This document shows, in pieces, positions 16,338 through 24,277 of a stretch of 25,816 bases of DNA. Source of the stretch: an uncultured Mollicutes bacterium (GTDB lineage Bacteria > Bacillota_I > Bacilli_A > RFN20 > CAG-288). The stretch lies in assembly GCA_900549915.1 (NCBI GenBank), contig URQF01000008.1, forward strand, positions 1 to 25,816, written 5' to 3'. The translations under genes and the position numbers were made by a program. Position 1 is the first letter of the stretch. Each line of letters begins with the position of its first letter. Below the pieces are notes generated by a model. It saw nothing but the letters and a program-made list of their open reading frames with translations. It was not told where the DNA came from and ran no database searches.

Positions 16338-17414
16338 ATGAAGAAATCATTGAGATTGTTCTTAGCCGGTGCATCCAGGTTAAGGCCGCTGACAGGATGT
16401 TCGTTCCTTCGCGGAAACAAAGTCAATCAGATCCAAGATGTCACGGCACGGACATTGGATGATGGTAACACCTTAGTCACCATCACTTTCACAGGATCGA
16501 ATAAGGATCCTCTTACTTTCATTCTTCCTTGCGGAAACAAGGGTGCTGACGGAAACGGAATCAGCAAGATTGAACCAGTTGTCGCCGAGAATGGAGATGT
16601 CACTGTCACCATTACCTTTACGGAACAGAACGTAAAGCCGGTGACTTTCACAGTGAAAGCTGGACGCAGCATTACCGGCTATGAGACAAAGAAAGACGAA
16701 GAAACCGGTGATATTCTTCTGACTTTCACTTATTCCGATGGCACGAAGAGTGAGCCGGTCCGGATTCCAAAAAGTGATAAGGGTGATACTGGAAGAGGCA
16801 TTAAGGACTGGAAGTGCGAAAAGACAGAGATTGGCGGACAGAAGGTTACCATTACCTTCAGTGATGATACCACTCAGGAATTCATCTTAGATCCTGGAAA
16901 TGGTATCTCTAGTATTACCTCCAGCATCAACGAAGACGGAGAATGGGAACTTCAGATTTATTATACCAACGGAAATTCGGATACTCTTTCCTTTGCAGCT
17001 CCAAATACCTGGCTGAGCGGCAATGGAGCTCCGAATGCGGAAGCTGGTATTCCGGGTGACTTCTATTTCGATATTGAGAATCTTGTCAGGTATCAGAAGA
17101 AGGCATCGGGATGGTCTGTCCTTGTCGACTTTAATGATTCTCTGACTAGGAAGTACAATGTCGAGTTCAAGACCAATGGCGGTCAGTTTGCATCTTCTAC
17201 CTTCACGGGTTCTACTACCATTGAGCGCGGCCACTGCTTCTATGCCGATGGCAGGCAGGTTCCGCTTGTTGTCCGTCAAGGTTTTATCTTCGATGGCTGG
17301 TATACGACAAAGAATCCAGATCCTACTATCCATGGCCGGTTCACGGATCTGACGAATGTCTACTCCGATAGGACACTCTACGCGAACTGGATTCAGGATA
17401 CGGCATCCAATTAA
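16338..17414 (+). CDS. Surface lipoprotein with repeated beta domains and InlB-type C-terminus
   Basis: Lipoprotein of 358 residues. Lipobox LTGC has Cys21. The two AGG codons at 16377-16379 and 16383-16385 would place Arg in the signal core under the standard code. As Met they give LFLAGASMLMPLTGCSF, a normal lipoprotein signal. After the Cys come about four related beta units (VTITFTGSN..., VTITFTEQN..., LLTFTYSDG..., VTITFSDDT...) separated by Gly-rich turns (GADGNGI, GDTGRGI, PGNGI), then a GxPGDFYFD segment. The C-terminal 80 residues (VEFKTNGGQF ... FIFDGWYTT ... TLYANWI) are a typical Listeria-Bacteroides/InlB B repeat. AAGGAG lies ten bases upstream. It is the last gene before the operon terminator and probably acts as a membrane-tethered ligand-binding or assembly component. 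Confidence 0.88.
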   Translation: MKKSLRLFLAGASRLRPLTGCSFLRGNKVNQIQDVTARTLDDGNTLVTITFTGSNKDPLTFILPCGNKGADGNGISKIEPVVAENGDVTVTITFTEQNVKPVTFTVKAGRSITGYETKKDEETGDILLTFTYSDGTKSEPVRIPKSDKGDTGRGIKDWKCEKTEIGGQKVTITFSDDTTQEFILDPGNGISSITSSINEDGEWELQIYYTNGNSDTLSFAAPNTWLSGNGAPNAEAGIPGDFYFDIENLVRYQKKASGWSVLVDFNDSLTRKYNVEFKTNGGQFASSTFTGSTTIERGHCFYADGRQVPLVVRQGFIFDGWYTTKNPDPTIHGRFTDLTNVYSDRTLYANWIQDTASN

Positions 17415-17415
17415 G

Positions 17416-17451
17416 AAACAAAAACCAGGCTGCAGGCCTGGCTTTTTGTTT
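17416..17451 (+). terminator. Rho-independent terminator of the surface-protein operon
   Basis: The stem CCAGGC (17425-17430), loop TGCAG and GCCTGG (17436-17441) are followed by a T-tract. The A-tract 17416-17424 pairs with the T-tract 17443-17451, so the hairpin can work in both directions. Confidence 0.9.
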
Positions 17452-17463
17452 GCCAGCAAGAGA

Positions 17464-17488
17464 AAAGACTGCCTTAAGAGCAGCCTTT
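17464..17488 (-). terminator. Terminator of the - strand polysaccharide gene
   Basis: On the - strand AAAGGCTGC and GCAGTCTTT pair over nine positions (one G-T) around a seven-base loop, followed by a T-rich stretch. It lies between the convergent operon terminator and the stop at 17525. Confidence 0.55.
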
Positions 17489-17524
17489 AGTCTCTGATTT
17501 GGAGCTTATGAATCAGTCTTGATT

Positions 17525-18985
17525 TTAGAGTATGGTGATGCTCTGTCTATCTAAGTAGGCGTCTTCTAAGAAGGGCATGCAGGCAAGGAATAGAAAGAAC
17601 AGACTGGTTCCTTCCATTAGGAAGAGGGCACGGGGCTCGGAGAAGGAATAGATGCTAAGTCCGATGGCTCCTAAGATGTAGATGATGGTGGATTGTTTCT
17701 TGTCTTTGAATAATCTCTTCAGGAGATAGTAGGCAACAAGCAGGTAAGCGGCAACAAGTAGAATCCTACCTAAGATACCAAACACTAAGAGGATATCGAC
17801 ATAGCTGTCATGGCTGGTTGGGTAGGTATAACCATGGATTTTATAGGAATACTGGGTGAAGATAGCAAGGAAAGGATAACGTCCAAAACCGAAGATGAGG
17901 TAGAAAGGAGATTGTTTTAGCCTTGTCCTTGCTGTTGCTGTAATGGCATAGCGTGCGTACCTAGTACTCCTGGCTGTGAACCTGCGATAGATGTATTTGA
18001 GAAGGGATGGGGTGAGTAAGCAAGCGAATACGACAAGGAGGACGGCAAATACCAATAGGCAGAGGAAGAAGATGGACCACCCTCGCTTGGAATGGAAGTT
18101 GAAGATTGGGTAGCAGATGGTGAAGCAAAGAGACAGAGTCAGCCTTAATAGGGAAGGTGTCTTTGAGATGCTTAGGATAGCAAAGGCGATGTAGAGGACA
18201 GCTAGAAGTAAAGAGAAGACGTTTTCTCTTCGCCTGAAGTCTGCAATTGCGAAGGAATATCCGATAAAGAGGAAGAATCCGAAGACATTTCGATTTGTTG
18301 TGTAGCTTGTAATGTTTCGCCTGCAGGAATCTTTTTTGTGTAAGAGTCTTTTTAGGTTTCCGATTATCTCTGTTCTTTGCTTAATCCTTGCATAAGCAAT
18401 CCTTGAGAATACTAGGATATGCCTAGCTATCGATAAGCATTGGAAGCAGAAGATATTTTCTTTTGTCAATGGCTTGATGAAGTGGAAGAAAGCACAGATG
18501 TAGGTATAGAAGAAGAACTGGTTTGCTACGCTTGTGAATCGAAGAAGACGGCTTGTCCCTGAAATGTTGACGATGTATTTCGTATCCTCCCTGTCTTGGA
18601 AGACAAAGGTCTGGTTTCCAACGGGACCGCCAAGATAGGCGATGAGCCTTATAGCAACGAAGACAATATAGAGGGATAGAATCAGTTTGTTTGGTTTGAT
18701 CTCTTTCCGCATCCGGTAGAAGAGAAGAACCAGAAGAGCTATAAAGATAATATAAATCGGAAGGAGATATCGAGTCTGTGTTGGAAGGCCGGGATAGTAA
18801 ATCCATTCTCCAAACTTTTCGGTTGGATAACCATAGCCTTCTAGTGGTGTCTTCGTGAATCTGCCGATCGTGAAGATGGGCGATATTATCGTGAGAAGGA
18901 GGAACAGGAAGAAGTTAAGAAGGTATCGTCTGTCGACGAGCCCCTTTTCGGATTTTGTTGTTCCGTCAGATAGTTTTTCAAACAT
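17525..18985 (-). CDS. O-antigen ligase/polymerase-like membrane protein (Wzy/WaaL class)
   Basis: Polytopic membrane protein of 486 residues that probably polymerises or ligates a surface polysaccharide. The start is ATG 18985 (MFEKLSDG...), chosen because a promoter lies directly upstream and the longer reading runs into the terminator and the upstream gene. About ten spans are visible. NRNVFGFFLFIGYSF and the C-terminal SHDSYVDILLVFGILG are hallmarks of the Wzy/WaaL family, and the loop YARYAITATAMTML before GFGRYPF carries the Arg expected there, written CGC. Five nearby AGG codons become Met and lower an otherwise extreme Arg content. No other glycan genes are in view, so it may act on a polymer made elsewhere, or attach glycans to the proteins of the neighbouring operon. 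Ligase versus polymerase cannot be decided here. Confidence 0.75.
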   Translation of the reverse strand: MFEKLSDGTTKSEKGLVDRRYLLNFFLFLLLTIISPIFTIGRFTKTPLEGYGYPTEKFGEWIYYPGLPTQTRYLLPIYIIFIALLVLLFYRMRKEIKPNKLILSLYIVFVAIRLIAYLGGPVGNQTFVFQDREDTKYIVNISGTSRLLRFTSVANQFFFYTYICAFFHFIKPLTKENIFCFQCLSIARHILVFSRIAYARIKQRTEIIGNLKRLLHKKDSCRRNITSYTTNRNVFGFFLFIGYSFAIADFRRRENVFSLLLAVLYIAFAILSISKTPSLLRLTLSLCFTICYPIFNFHSKRGWSIFFLCLLVFAVLLVVFACLLTPSLLKYIYRRFTARSTRYARYAITATARTRLKQSPFYLIFGFGRYPFLAIFTQYSYKIHGYTYPTSHDSYVDILLVFGILGRILLVAAYLLVAYYLLKRLFKDKKQSTIIYILGAIGLSIYSFSEPRALFLMEGTSLFFLFLACMPFLEDAYLDRQSITIL

Positions 18986-18992
18986 ATGCTGA

Positions 18993-19021
18993 ATTATATC
19001 ACCAGTATGGTAAAAAAGCAA
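18993..19021 (-). promoter_or_regulatory. Promoter giving a near-leaderless transcript
   Basis: On the - strand, TTGCTT (19021-19016), 17 bases, then TATAAT (18998-18993). The -10 ends only seven bases before the ATG at 18985, so transcription would begin at or almost at the start codon. The -35 lies within the right arm and T-tract of the terminator of the upstream gene. Confidence 0.6.
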
Positions 19022-19052
19022 AATCAGGGGTGTGATTCTGATTTTGCTTTTT
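19012..19052 (-). terminator. Terminator of the Ig-like/VanZ gene
   Basis: GCAAAATCAG and CTGATTTTGC form a perfect ten-pair stem around a ten-base loop, flanked by A5 and T6, five bases after the stop at 19057 on the - strand. It is symmetrical enough to act on the + strand as well. Confidence 0.9.
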
Positions 19053-19056
19053 CGTT

Positions 19057-22032
19057 CTACGGATTGGCTTTTTTGCTTCTCTGCTTTTCGATAAGGTATT
19101 TGACAAGCTTCATGATGAATGGAATCAGGAAGAAGAGGAGCGTAATAGAGACGGAGGAGAACAGGAATCCAATGTAGTCGATCCTGACATCGGAGAAGGC
19201 TCCGCATCGTCCAGGAACCAAGAGCTGGATCAGTTCTGTTAAGCCTGCTAAGGCAAAGCCTTGGGCAAAGTTGATCGGAACAAGATAGAGGTGCTGCTTC
19301 CTTCTCTTTGCTAAGAACAGATAGAAGAGAGTCGAACAGATACCAGTGAGTAAAAAGGCTCCAAAGTGTCCGAGCCCTTTTCGTAATTTAGCTAAGAAGC
19401 TCTTCCTGTTGTTGATGATACCTTTTTTGTCTATCACGATGTCGATGGAATAGGACCTATGGATGGTATTACTATCATCCACTGTAGCTGTTATCTTGCA
19501 CTCTCCGACTTTCAGAGGGGTGATGTTACCATCGTTTCCAATCTGAAGAATCTCACGATTGCTGGATTGATAGGTGACGGTTTTATAAGTGCTGTTTTTT
19601 GAGAAATTGGTAGTAATCTTAGCCGAAGTTCCGTTCTGGATATGATAGACATTCTTTTCCTTATCGTAGCTTAGATAGGTTTGCTTCAAAGTGAATGGTT
19701 TTTCTGCAAAGGCGGACTTGTTGACAACATAGAGATCCAGTGTGATTTTGTTTTTAGAACACATGTCTTCAAAGACAATAGTGGATGTACCGATGTTTTT
19801 CCTAGTGATGACTCCGTCTTTGACAGTGACAGCTTCTGAATTCGAATTCTGAATCCGGATATTCTCTTTCGTATAGTTCTCAGGAGACTTAATGAGCTGA
19901 TAGGTGATTTTCTCTCCTTTTGTAAACTCAAGGGATATTGTTCCTGTTTCATCCGTATGCTGATCTAAGCTGATTTCTTTTGTGGAGGTTTTTTTGAACC
20001 TCTTGATAGACCTCTTTTCAATATAGCGGTGACAGATGGATAAATGCAGAATCCTGCTGTTACCAGTAAAAAAATGATCCTGATAGAGAGGAGTTACTAG
20101 GACTTTCCTATCTCCTTCATCCCTGCCATGAATGGAAAAGCCTTTGGAAGTCCTATTTGTCAAAGAATAGAGCTTATCCTTATCCGTTTCAAAGGTGAAG
20201 CGATAGGTTTCTAAGCTATCCATATCTGGGTTGATTTTGATGTCCAAAGTATCGGATACCGATACTTCGGCTGTCTCATCAAAGGAAGGATAAGATATTC
20301 CGTTGAACGTATTATCCGTAGCTCTGGACGCGATAGGATTGGAAATACTAGCCTGCCTGTTCCTCTTATTAATGAGATAATAAGTGACATACTTGGAAAG
20401 AGAAGAGTCCTTATGTGTGATCTTAAATGTCACTTGGAGAGGCACTTTAGCATTAGAAACAAAGGTGCCATTGGAAAGAGACAGATTTTCTGTCTGTTCT
20501 TCTGGATAGACAGAATCAATCGCATAATTCAGTGTCTTGCTGACACCAGAGGTGATTTCCTTTCCATCCTTGTTATAAAACTTATCGATTGTGATCTTTG
20601 AAGATAAGGGATAGGACTTGCTGTTATAAAGGACAAGTTCTTCGTTATTGGCTTCACTCAGTGTGTTCTTCAACGTGAAGCGATAAACACCTTCTGGTTC
20701 TGGTGGAACAATGACCTTAACGGAAATCGACTTTGTAACAGCGGGAGAGGCATGCTTTTCTTTTTCTTCTTTGGTGTCATAGAACTTCCTTGTCAGAGTA
20801 GAAGTTCCTTCTTTCCTAGCTGTTACCTTTCCATTCGAATCAACATTTGCTACTTCCGGAACAGAACTCTCAAATAGGATATGATCGTTCTTATTTCCCC
20901 TAGCTGCCGATGCATTCCGTGGACTTGCATTCTGATAAGTCAGATTCCTGGATTCTCCGACATTCCTTGTCGGAGAAGAGGAATGTCCAAGATAAATATT
21001 GCCGATGGAATTCAGCGGGACTGTATTAATTGTGATAATACGGCTATCCGATAATTCCGGATACTTTAAAGAGGTGACTTTCAGTGTTGCTGTTCCATTC
21101 TTTAATCCTCTGACGGTAGAAGAAGAGACGGATGCAATCGTAGAATCTGAAATTTCTAACTTATAGGTCTTATAGGTTGCATTACTTGGCTCAAACGATA
21201 TCTGATAAGGACCGGATGAGCGTACATTGATACTCTCTCCAACAGACTGAACATATTCTGTCTTGGAGATAACAATTTTAGTTAGAGGAATAACATTGGT
21301 TTTGCTCTCATGGGCTTTTACTTTCAGCTTGTTTTCAAATCCTTGCTTGGATTTGATAGTGATAGTAATTGGATCTATGACTACCGAGTTTGTACGGATA
21401 GTTCCGTTATTGAGAGTGATAGAATCATCAAGGCAGTCGCTTACATAGGAGAGTGTTTTGATTGTCGTATTGCTTGGAGTAAAGGTTGTCTTGATGGTGT
21501 AAGTCTTGTTGCATTCTAAATCATAGACTCCATCGCTTCCTTCTTGTACTTTGTTGATGACAGACTCTATTTTTGTTTCATCGATGTTATGAACCGTAAG
21601 AGATAAAGTGTCTTTGACAGACGGGAAGGACGTGGAATAGCAGGTGATGATACCAGTTCCTTCTTTCTTAGCTGTGACAAGTCCTTTCGAATCAACAGAA
21701 AGAATATCAGGTTGACTGCTTTCATAGGTAAGGGACTCAAAGGAAGAGTTCTCTGGAAGAATCTTGGCAGATAGTGGAAGAGTATCGCCGACATAGAGGT
21801 CCGTCTTTTCCTTATTGCTTATGGCAACACCAGTTGGTTCGATAATGACGGTCTGATCGGTCGCGTTTCCATTGATGATGCCGGCGATACCTCCACCGAC
21901 TGCATCGGAATGATTCCCGGATATCGTTCCTGGAAGGCAGGCTTCGACTGTAACAAAAAGCATACAGCATACATAGGCCATGAAGGTCAGGATTAAGAAG
22001 ATTCTTCTTTTTGGACTGTATGATTTAAACAT
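19057..22032 (-). CDS. VanZ-domain protein with bacterial Ig-like repeats inserted
   Basis: Membrane protein of 991 residues. An N-terminal span (about 10-30) is followed by ACLPGTISGNHSDAVGG, resembling the extracellular loop after the first helix of VanZ. Next come about 800 residues of beta repeats, at least four of BIG2 type (for example DLYVGDTLPL ... VDSKGLVTAKKEGTGIITC). The C-terminal 115 residues complete VanZ: KGLGHFGAFLLTG, GLTELIQLLVPGRCGAFSDV and DYIGFLFSS with three further spans. The PGR arginine is CGA, whereas DVMIDYIG has AGG (19185-19183), read as Met. VanZ proteins are linked to low-level teicoplanin resistance and to envelope functions not well defined. Here the Ig-like array would project from the cell. 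The promoter and ribosome binding site are weak (AAGAG before ATG). Confidence 0.88.
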   Translation of the reverse strand: MFKSYSPKRRIFLILTFMAYVCCMLFVTVEACLPGTISGNHSDAVGGGIAGIINGNATDQTVIIEPTGVAISNKEKTDLYVGDTLPLSAKILPENSSFESLTYESSQPDILSVDSKGLVTAKKEGTGIITCYSTSFPSVKDTLSLTVHNIDETKIESVINKVQEGSDGVYDLECNKTYTIKTTFTPSNTTIKTLSYVSDCLDDSITLNNGTIRTNSVVIDPITITIKSKQGFENKLKVKAHESKTNVIPLTKIVISKTEYVQSVGESINVRSSGPYQISFEPSNATYKTYKLEISDSTIASVSSSTVRGLKNGTATLKVTSLKYPELSDSRIITINTVPLNSIGNIYLGHSSSPTRNVGESRNLTYQNASPRNASAARGNKNDHILFESSVPEVANVDSNGKVTARKEGTSTLTRKFYDTKEEKEKHASPAVTKSISVKVIVPPEPEGVYRFTLKNTLSEANNEELVLYNSKSYPLSSKITIDKFYNKDGKEITSGVSKTLNYAIDSVYPEEQTENLSLSNGTFVSNAKVPLQVTFKITHKDSSLSKYVTYYLINKRNRQASISNPIASRATDNTFNGISYPSFDETAEVSVSDTLDIKINPDMDSLETYRFTFETDKDKLYSLTNRTSKGFSIHGRDEGDRKVLVTPLYQDHFFTGNSRILHLSICHRYIEKRSIKRFKKTSTKEISLDQHTDETGTISLEFTKGEKITYQLIKSPENYTKENIRIQNSNSEAVTVKDGVITRKNIGTSTIVFEDMCSKNKITLDLYVVNKSAFAEKPFTLKQTYLSYDKEKNVYHIQNGTSAKITTNFSKNSTYKTVTYQSSNREILQIGNDGNITPLKVGECKITATVDDSNTIHRSYSIDIVIDKKGIINNRKSFLAKLRKGLGHFGAFLLTGICSTLFYLFLAKRRKQHLYLVPINFAQGFALAGLTELIQLLVPGRCGAFSDVRIDYIGFLFSSVSITLLFFLIPFIMKLVKYLIEKQRSKKANP

Positions 22033-22063
22033 TCTGTATGACTCTTTTTATATTCTCGTTTAT

Positions 22064-22093
22064 TTTATAGGATAAAAGCATGTATGAGCTAAA
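22064..22093 (-). promoter_or_regulatory. Possible promoter of the Ig-like/VanZ gene
   Basis: On the - strand TATAAA (22069-22064) lies about 31 bases before the ATG. A weak -35, TTTAGC, is 18 bases further upstream. The IS3 remnant begins just beyond it, so the insertion may have displaced upstream control sequence. Confidence 0.35.
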
Positions 22094-22143
22094 AAACTTT
22101 AAAAAATGAAGTGTACCCCAAATCTTGGACCAGATAGATGAAG

Positions 22144-22175
22144 GCTTCCTGTGAATGCCGGCATTCACAGGAAGC
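22144..22175. repeat. Perfect 32-base palindrome inside the IS left end
   Basis: GCTTCCTGTGAATGCC (22144-22159) is followed immediately by its exact reverse complement (22160-22175). It lies between the IS end and the orfA start. Hairpins in this position in other insertion sequences block transcription or translation entering from outside. That role is inferred here. Confidence 0.8.
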
Positions 22176-22197
22176 GCGGATTTCCAGGAGGATGCAC

Positions 22198-22350
22198 ATG
22201 GCAATACTGTCGAAGAAGGAGAAGCTGATGCTTGTACGGAGGTACATCGGAGGACAGTACGTTCCCGCTCCCGAGGCCTTCCGGTCGAGAACGTCGTTCA
22301 AGGCCTCCCTGCTGAACTGGGTGAAGAGATACCGTCTCTGCGGGAGAAGG
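22198..22350 (+). pseudogene. IS3 transposase OrfA, N-terminal fragment
   Basis: The ATG at 22198 (AGGAGGA upstream) opens about 50 codons of the helix-turn-helix protein that binds IS ends: SKKEKLMLVRMYIGG and later SLLNWVKRYRLCG (AGG as Met; Arg as CGG, AGA or CGT). After about 22345 the frame continues only into out-of-frame orfB sequence, so the rest of orfA is deleted. Confidence 0.7.
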
Positions 22351-22669
22351 GAAGGTGAAGGGAGCCCTGTTCCACAGCGACCAGGGCTGGCAGTACCAGA
22401 GGAAGGAGTTCGGGGACATCCTGAAGGGATACGGCAGGATCCAGACGATGTCGCGGAAGGGGAACTGCCACGACAACTCGGTAATGGAGAACTTCTTCGG
22501 GCGGCTGAAGGCCGAGATGTTCTACGGACAGGAAGACAGATACGGGGACTATGGCAGCCTTAAGAAGGCAATCGTGGAGTACATCAACTGGTACAACTCA
22601 AGTCGGCTGAAAGAGTACCTCCATTGGAAATCGCCTCAGGAGGCTCTTTCCAATTCCGGTACTCTTTGA
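22345..22669 (+). pseudogene. IS3 transposase OrfB, C-terminal fragment
   Basis: The open frame (GTG at 22355) encodes the last 100 residues of the DDE integrase domain: HSDQGWQYQ with the second catalytic Asp, MSRKGNCHDNSVMENFFG with the catalytic Glu, then YINWYNSSRLKEYL and the usual SPQEAL near the end. The N-terminal part with the first Asp is missing, so it is inactive. The conserved Arg in MSRKG and FGRLK is CGG, and AGG occurs at GMIQTM, where Met is common in the family, so the element has adapted to, or evolved with, the host code. Confidence 0.85.
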
Positions 22670-22783
22670 TAACATATCGTTACTCGGTTCAAGTTTCGGG
22701 GTACAGAACATTTCAACCAATCATTCACCTGGAAAGGTTCGGAAGGAAGACGGTTTTTCTGTTTTGGAAAAATATAGGAAGAT

Positions 22784-22934
22784 CTATTTCTTTTCCTCGT
22801 TATCCTTGGCAGACTTTTCTTTTTCCTTATTTCCGTTCGTGGCATCGGTCAGGAGGGCTCATGAATACCTCAGGGCACAGAGAACGATGACAATAGGAAA
22901 GCCCGGAAGGACAAATTCATTCTTATTTCGATTT
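22784..22934 (-). pseudogene. Remnant of a membrane protein C-terminus
   Basis: On the - strand one frame reads a hydrophobic span (FVLPGFPIVIVLCALMYS, AGG as Met), a TGA at 22861-22859, then in the same frame ALLTDATNGNKEKEKSAKDN and EEKK before TAG (22786-22784). This looks like the last transmembrane helix and charged cytoplasmic tail of a membrane protein, interrupted by one nonsense change and cut at its 5' side by the fic gene. The family is unknown. Confidence 0.4.
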
Positions 22935-24093
22935 ACAAATCAGTTTTTTCATCAATCTTAATTTTATGGTAAGTTAGTCGGCCAAACTTTGTATCGATTA
23001 GTTTATTCTCTTCCTTCAGTTTTTTCAGAATATACATCAGAGTTCGCTTGCTGATTGAGGATTCTTTCCTGATTTCCTCATTTCTGATTCCGAAAGGGGA
23101 AAGGATGGTACTTTCGGAAAGGAGGAAGAAAACTTTCTTTTCTGATTTTGAAAAATCAGGCGGATACGAGATGAAATCGATTTTTTCTTTGCTTTCCTTT
23201 AATACTTGTATTTCTGATTCTATTCCATTGCTTAGAATCGTAAGCCTCTTGTTCACATATTCATTTAACAATCCGAATTCTAATCTCTCCTCTCCTGCTT
23301 TCAATGCAGAGTAATACTTACTCTTTTCCTTATGAATGCACGAAGATATTAAAAAGGCAAAGACAGAGTTTGTCTCTTGGAGTAATAAGGCGGAGAAAAT
23401 GTAACGGCCTAATCTACCGTTACCATCATAAAAAGGGTGGATAGTTTCAAAAAGAAAATGGGAAAGTATTGCTTTTAAGTAGATGTCATAATTTTGATGA
23501 ATCAGTCTGATGAATGAGGATAACCCGTTCAGTATTCTCTCTTCTGGATAGAATCCAGTATGAATGGATTCTAATCCGTTTGATACATAAACAGGATCTT
23601 TTCTAAAGTATTGTCCGTTAGGAATGTCTTTTTTGTTTATACCAGGAACAATCAGCTCATCGTAGAGGGAACGGATGTCGGAAAAAGAATTGAGTTCTAT
23701 TTTCTTGTTTTGCAGCATATTTTGATAGGCTTTTACGATAAAAAACAGTTCTTTGTCCTTGCTTTTATTTGCCGTCTCTAAAATAGCGAAGACATCACGG
23801 CTAGTCGAATGGATCTCTTCGATGGCATTCGTCGATAGAATATCATGGATTAGAAAGGATTTTAGCAGTTGGCCTTTTCCTAATTTGGAAAAGAAAGAAA
23901 AGAGAGAATCCAGCTCCCACTGTTTTTGGTGGAGAAGAACAATCTTTTTATTGATTTCTTCCTCAGGATAATAGAAAAAATAGTTCTTCTCATCCTGATA
24001 GAGAACAATGGATAATGGATTGTTCTTCAGACTGGATAAATAGGATGTGAACTCTTCCTTTGACAACTGATAATACCTTTTCTTCAAATTCAT
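22933..24093 (-). CDS. fic: Fic-domain AMP transferase with C-terminal helix-turn-helix
   Basis: Fic enzymes transfer AMP (or another nucleotide part) to target hydroxyls. The 386-residue product has the active-site motif HPFYDGNGRLGR (219-230, His219) and an N-terminal inhibitory helix with TNAIEE (88-93, Glu92 as the blocking residue), so it is the class regulated in cis. A target-docking flap is expected near VSNGLESIHTGFY (170-182). The C-terminal 70 residues look like a winged helix (EEIRKESSISKRTLMYILKK). The arginines of the motif are AGA and CGT. The ATG is preceded by GAGGTG, which lies in a palindrome (24096-24133), suggesting autoregulation. It may be a stand-alone regulator of host targets or half of a toxin-antitoxin-like unit; no separate antitoxin gene is visible. 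The intact frame contrasts with the debris around it. Confidence 0.9.
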   Translation of the reverse strand: MNLKKRYYQLSKEEFTSYLSSLKNNPLSIVLYQDEKNYFFYYPEEEINKKIVLLHQKQWELDSLFSFFSKLGKGQLLKSFLIHDILSTNAIEEIHSTSRDVFAILETANKSKDKELFFIVKAYQNMLQNKKIELNSFSDIRSLYDELIVPGINKKDIPNGQYFRKDPVYVSNGLESIHTGFYPEERILNGLSSFIRLIHQNYDIYLKAILSHFLFETIHPFYDGNGRLGRYIFSALLLQETNSVFAFLISSCIHKEKSKYYSALKAGEERLEFGLLNEYVNKRLTILSNGIESEIQVLKESKEKIDFISYPPDFSKSEKKVFFLLSESTILSPFGIRNEEIRKESSISKRTLMYILKKLKEENKLIDTKFGRLTYHKIKIDEKTDL

Positions 24094-24095
24094 TG

Positions 24096-24154
24096 TTGCA
24101 CCTCAATTATTATTTTAATGAATTGAGGTGCAAAAAACACTAATAATTGCACCT
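24096..24154 (-). promoter_or_regulatory. fic control region: palindrome plus third half-site
   Basis: TTGCACCTCAATT (24096-24108) and AATTGAGGTGCAA (24121-24133) are exact inverted repeats separated by 12 bases. A third TTGCACCT lies at 24147-24154. On the - strand one arm supplies a -35 (TTGCAC), the spacer an AATAAT -10, and the other arm contains the GAGGTG ribosome binding site. The element could be an operator for the Fic winged helix, or an mRNA hairpin hiding the ribosome binding site. Confidence 0.65.
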
Positions 24155-24236
24155 GAAACAACGTTTAACATAGACATAACTCTATATTATGTACAAATAT
24201 TGACTTCCACTAAATTCATTGCTTTATTCTTCGGCA
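24155..24236. other. AT-rich intergenic stretch
   Basis: AT-rich sequence between the fic control region and the terminator of the glutaredoxin-like frame. I see no gene in it. Confidence 0.4.
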
Positions 24237-24272
24237 ACAAAAAACCGGAAGGGATGACCTCGCCTTCCGGTT
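24237..24272 (-). terminator. Terminator of the glutaredoxin-like frame
   Basis: AACCGGAAGG (24243-24252) and CCTTCCGGTT (24263-24272) form a ten-pair stem with a ten-base loop. On the - strand it is followed by a T-run, just after the stop at 24278. Confidence 0.85.
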
Positions 24273-24277
24273 CATTT

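Larger units (their letters stand above)
22105..22705 (+). mobile_element. Internally deleted IS3-family insertion sequence
   Basis: Left end TGTACCCCAAATCTTGGACC (22112-22131) and right end, read inward from 22705, TGTACCCCGAAACTTGAACC are matching terminal inverted repeats. Between them remain the start of orfA and the end of orfB only, so about half of a usual 1.2-1.5 kb element is missing. It cannot transpose by itself but could be moved by a complete relative. No certain target duplication is visible (GAA occurs at 22108-22110 and 22706-22708). Confidence 0.85.

Noticed and set aside
22859..22861. TGA read as a sense codon (Trp), as in Mycoplasma
   Set aside because: TGA serves as the stop of several intact genes here (for example at 957, 8352, 11529 and 13848). 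The single internal TGA lies in a decayed fragment.
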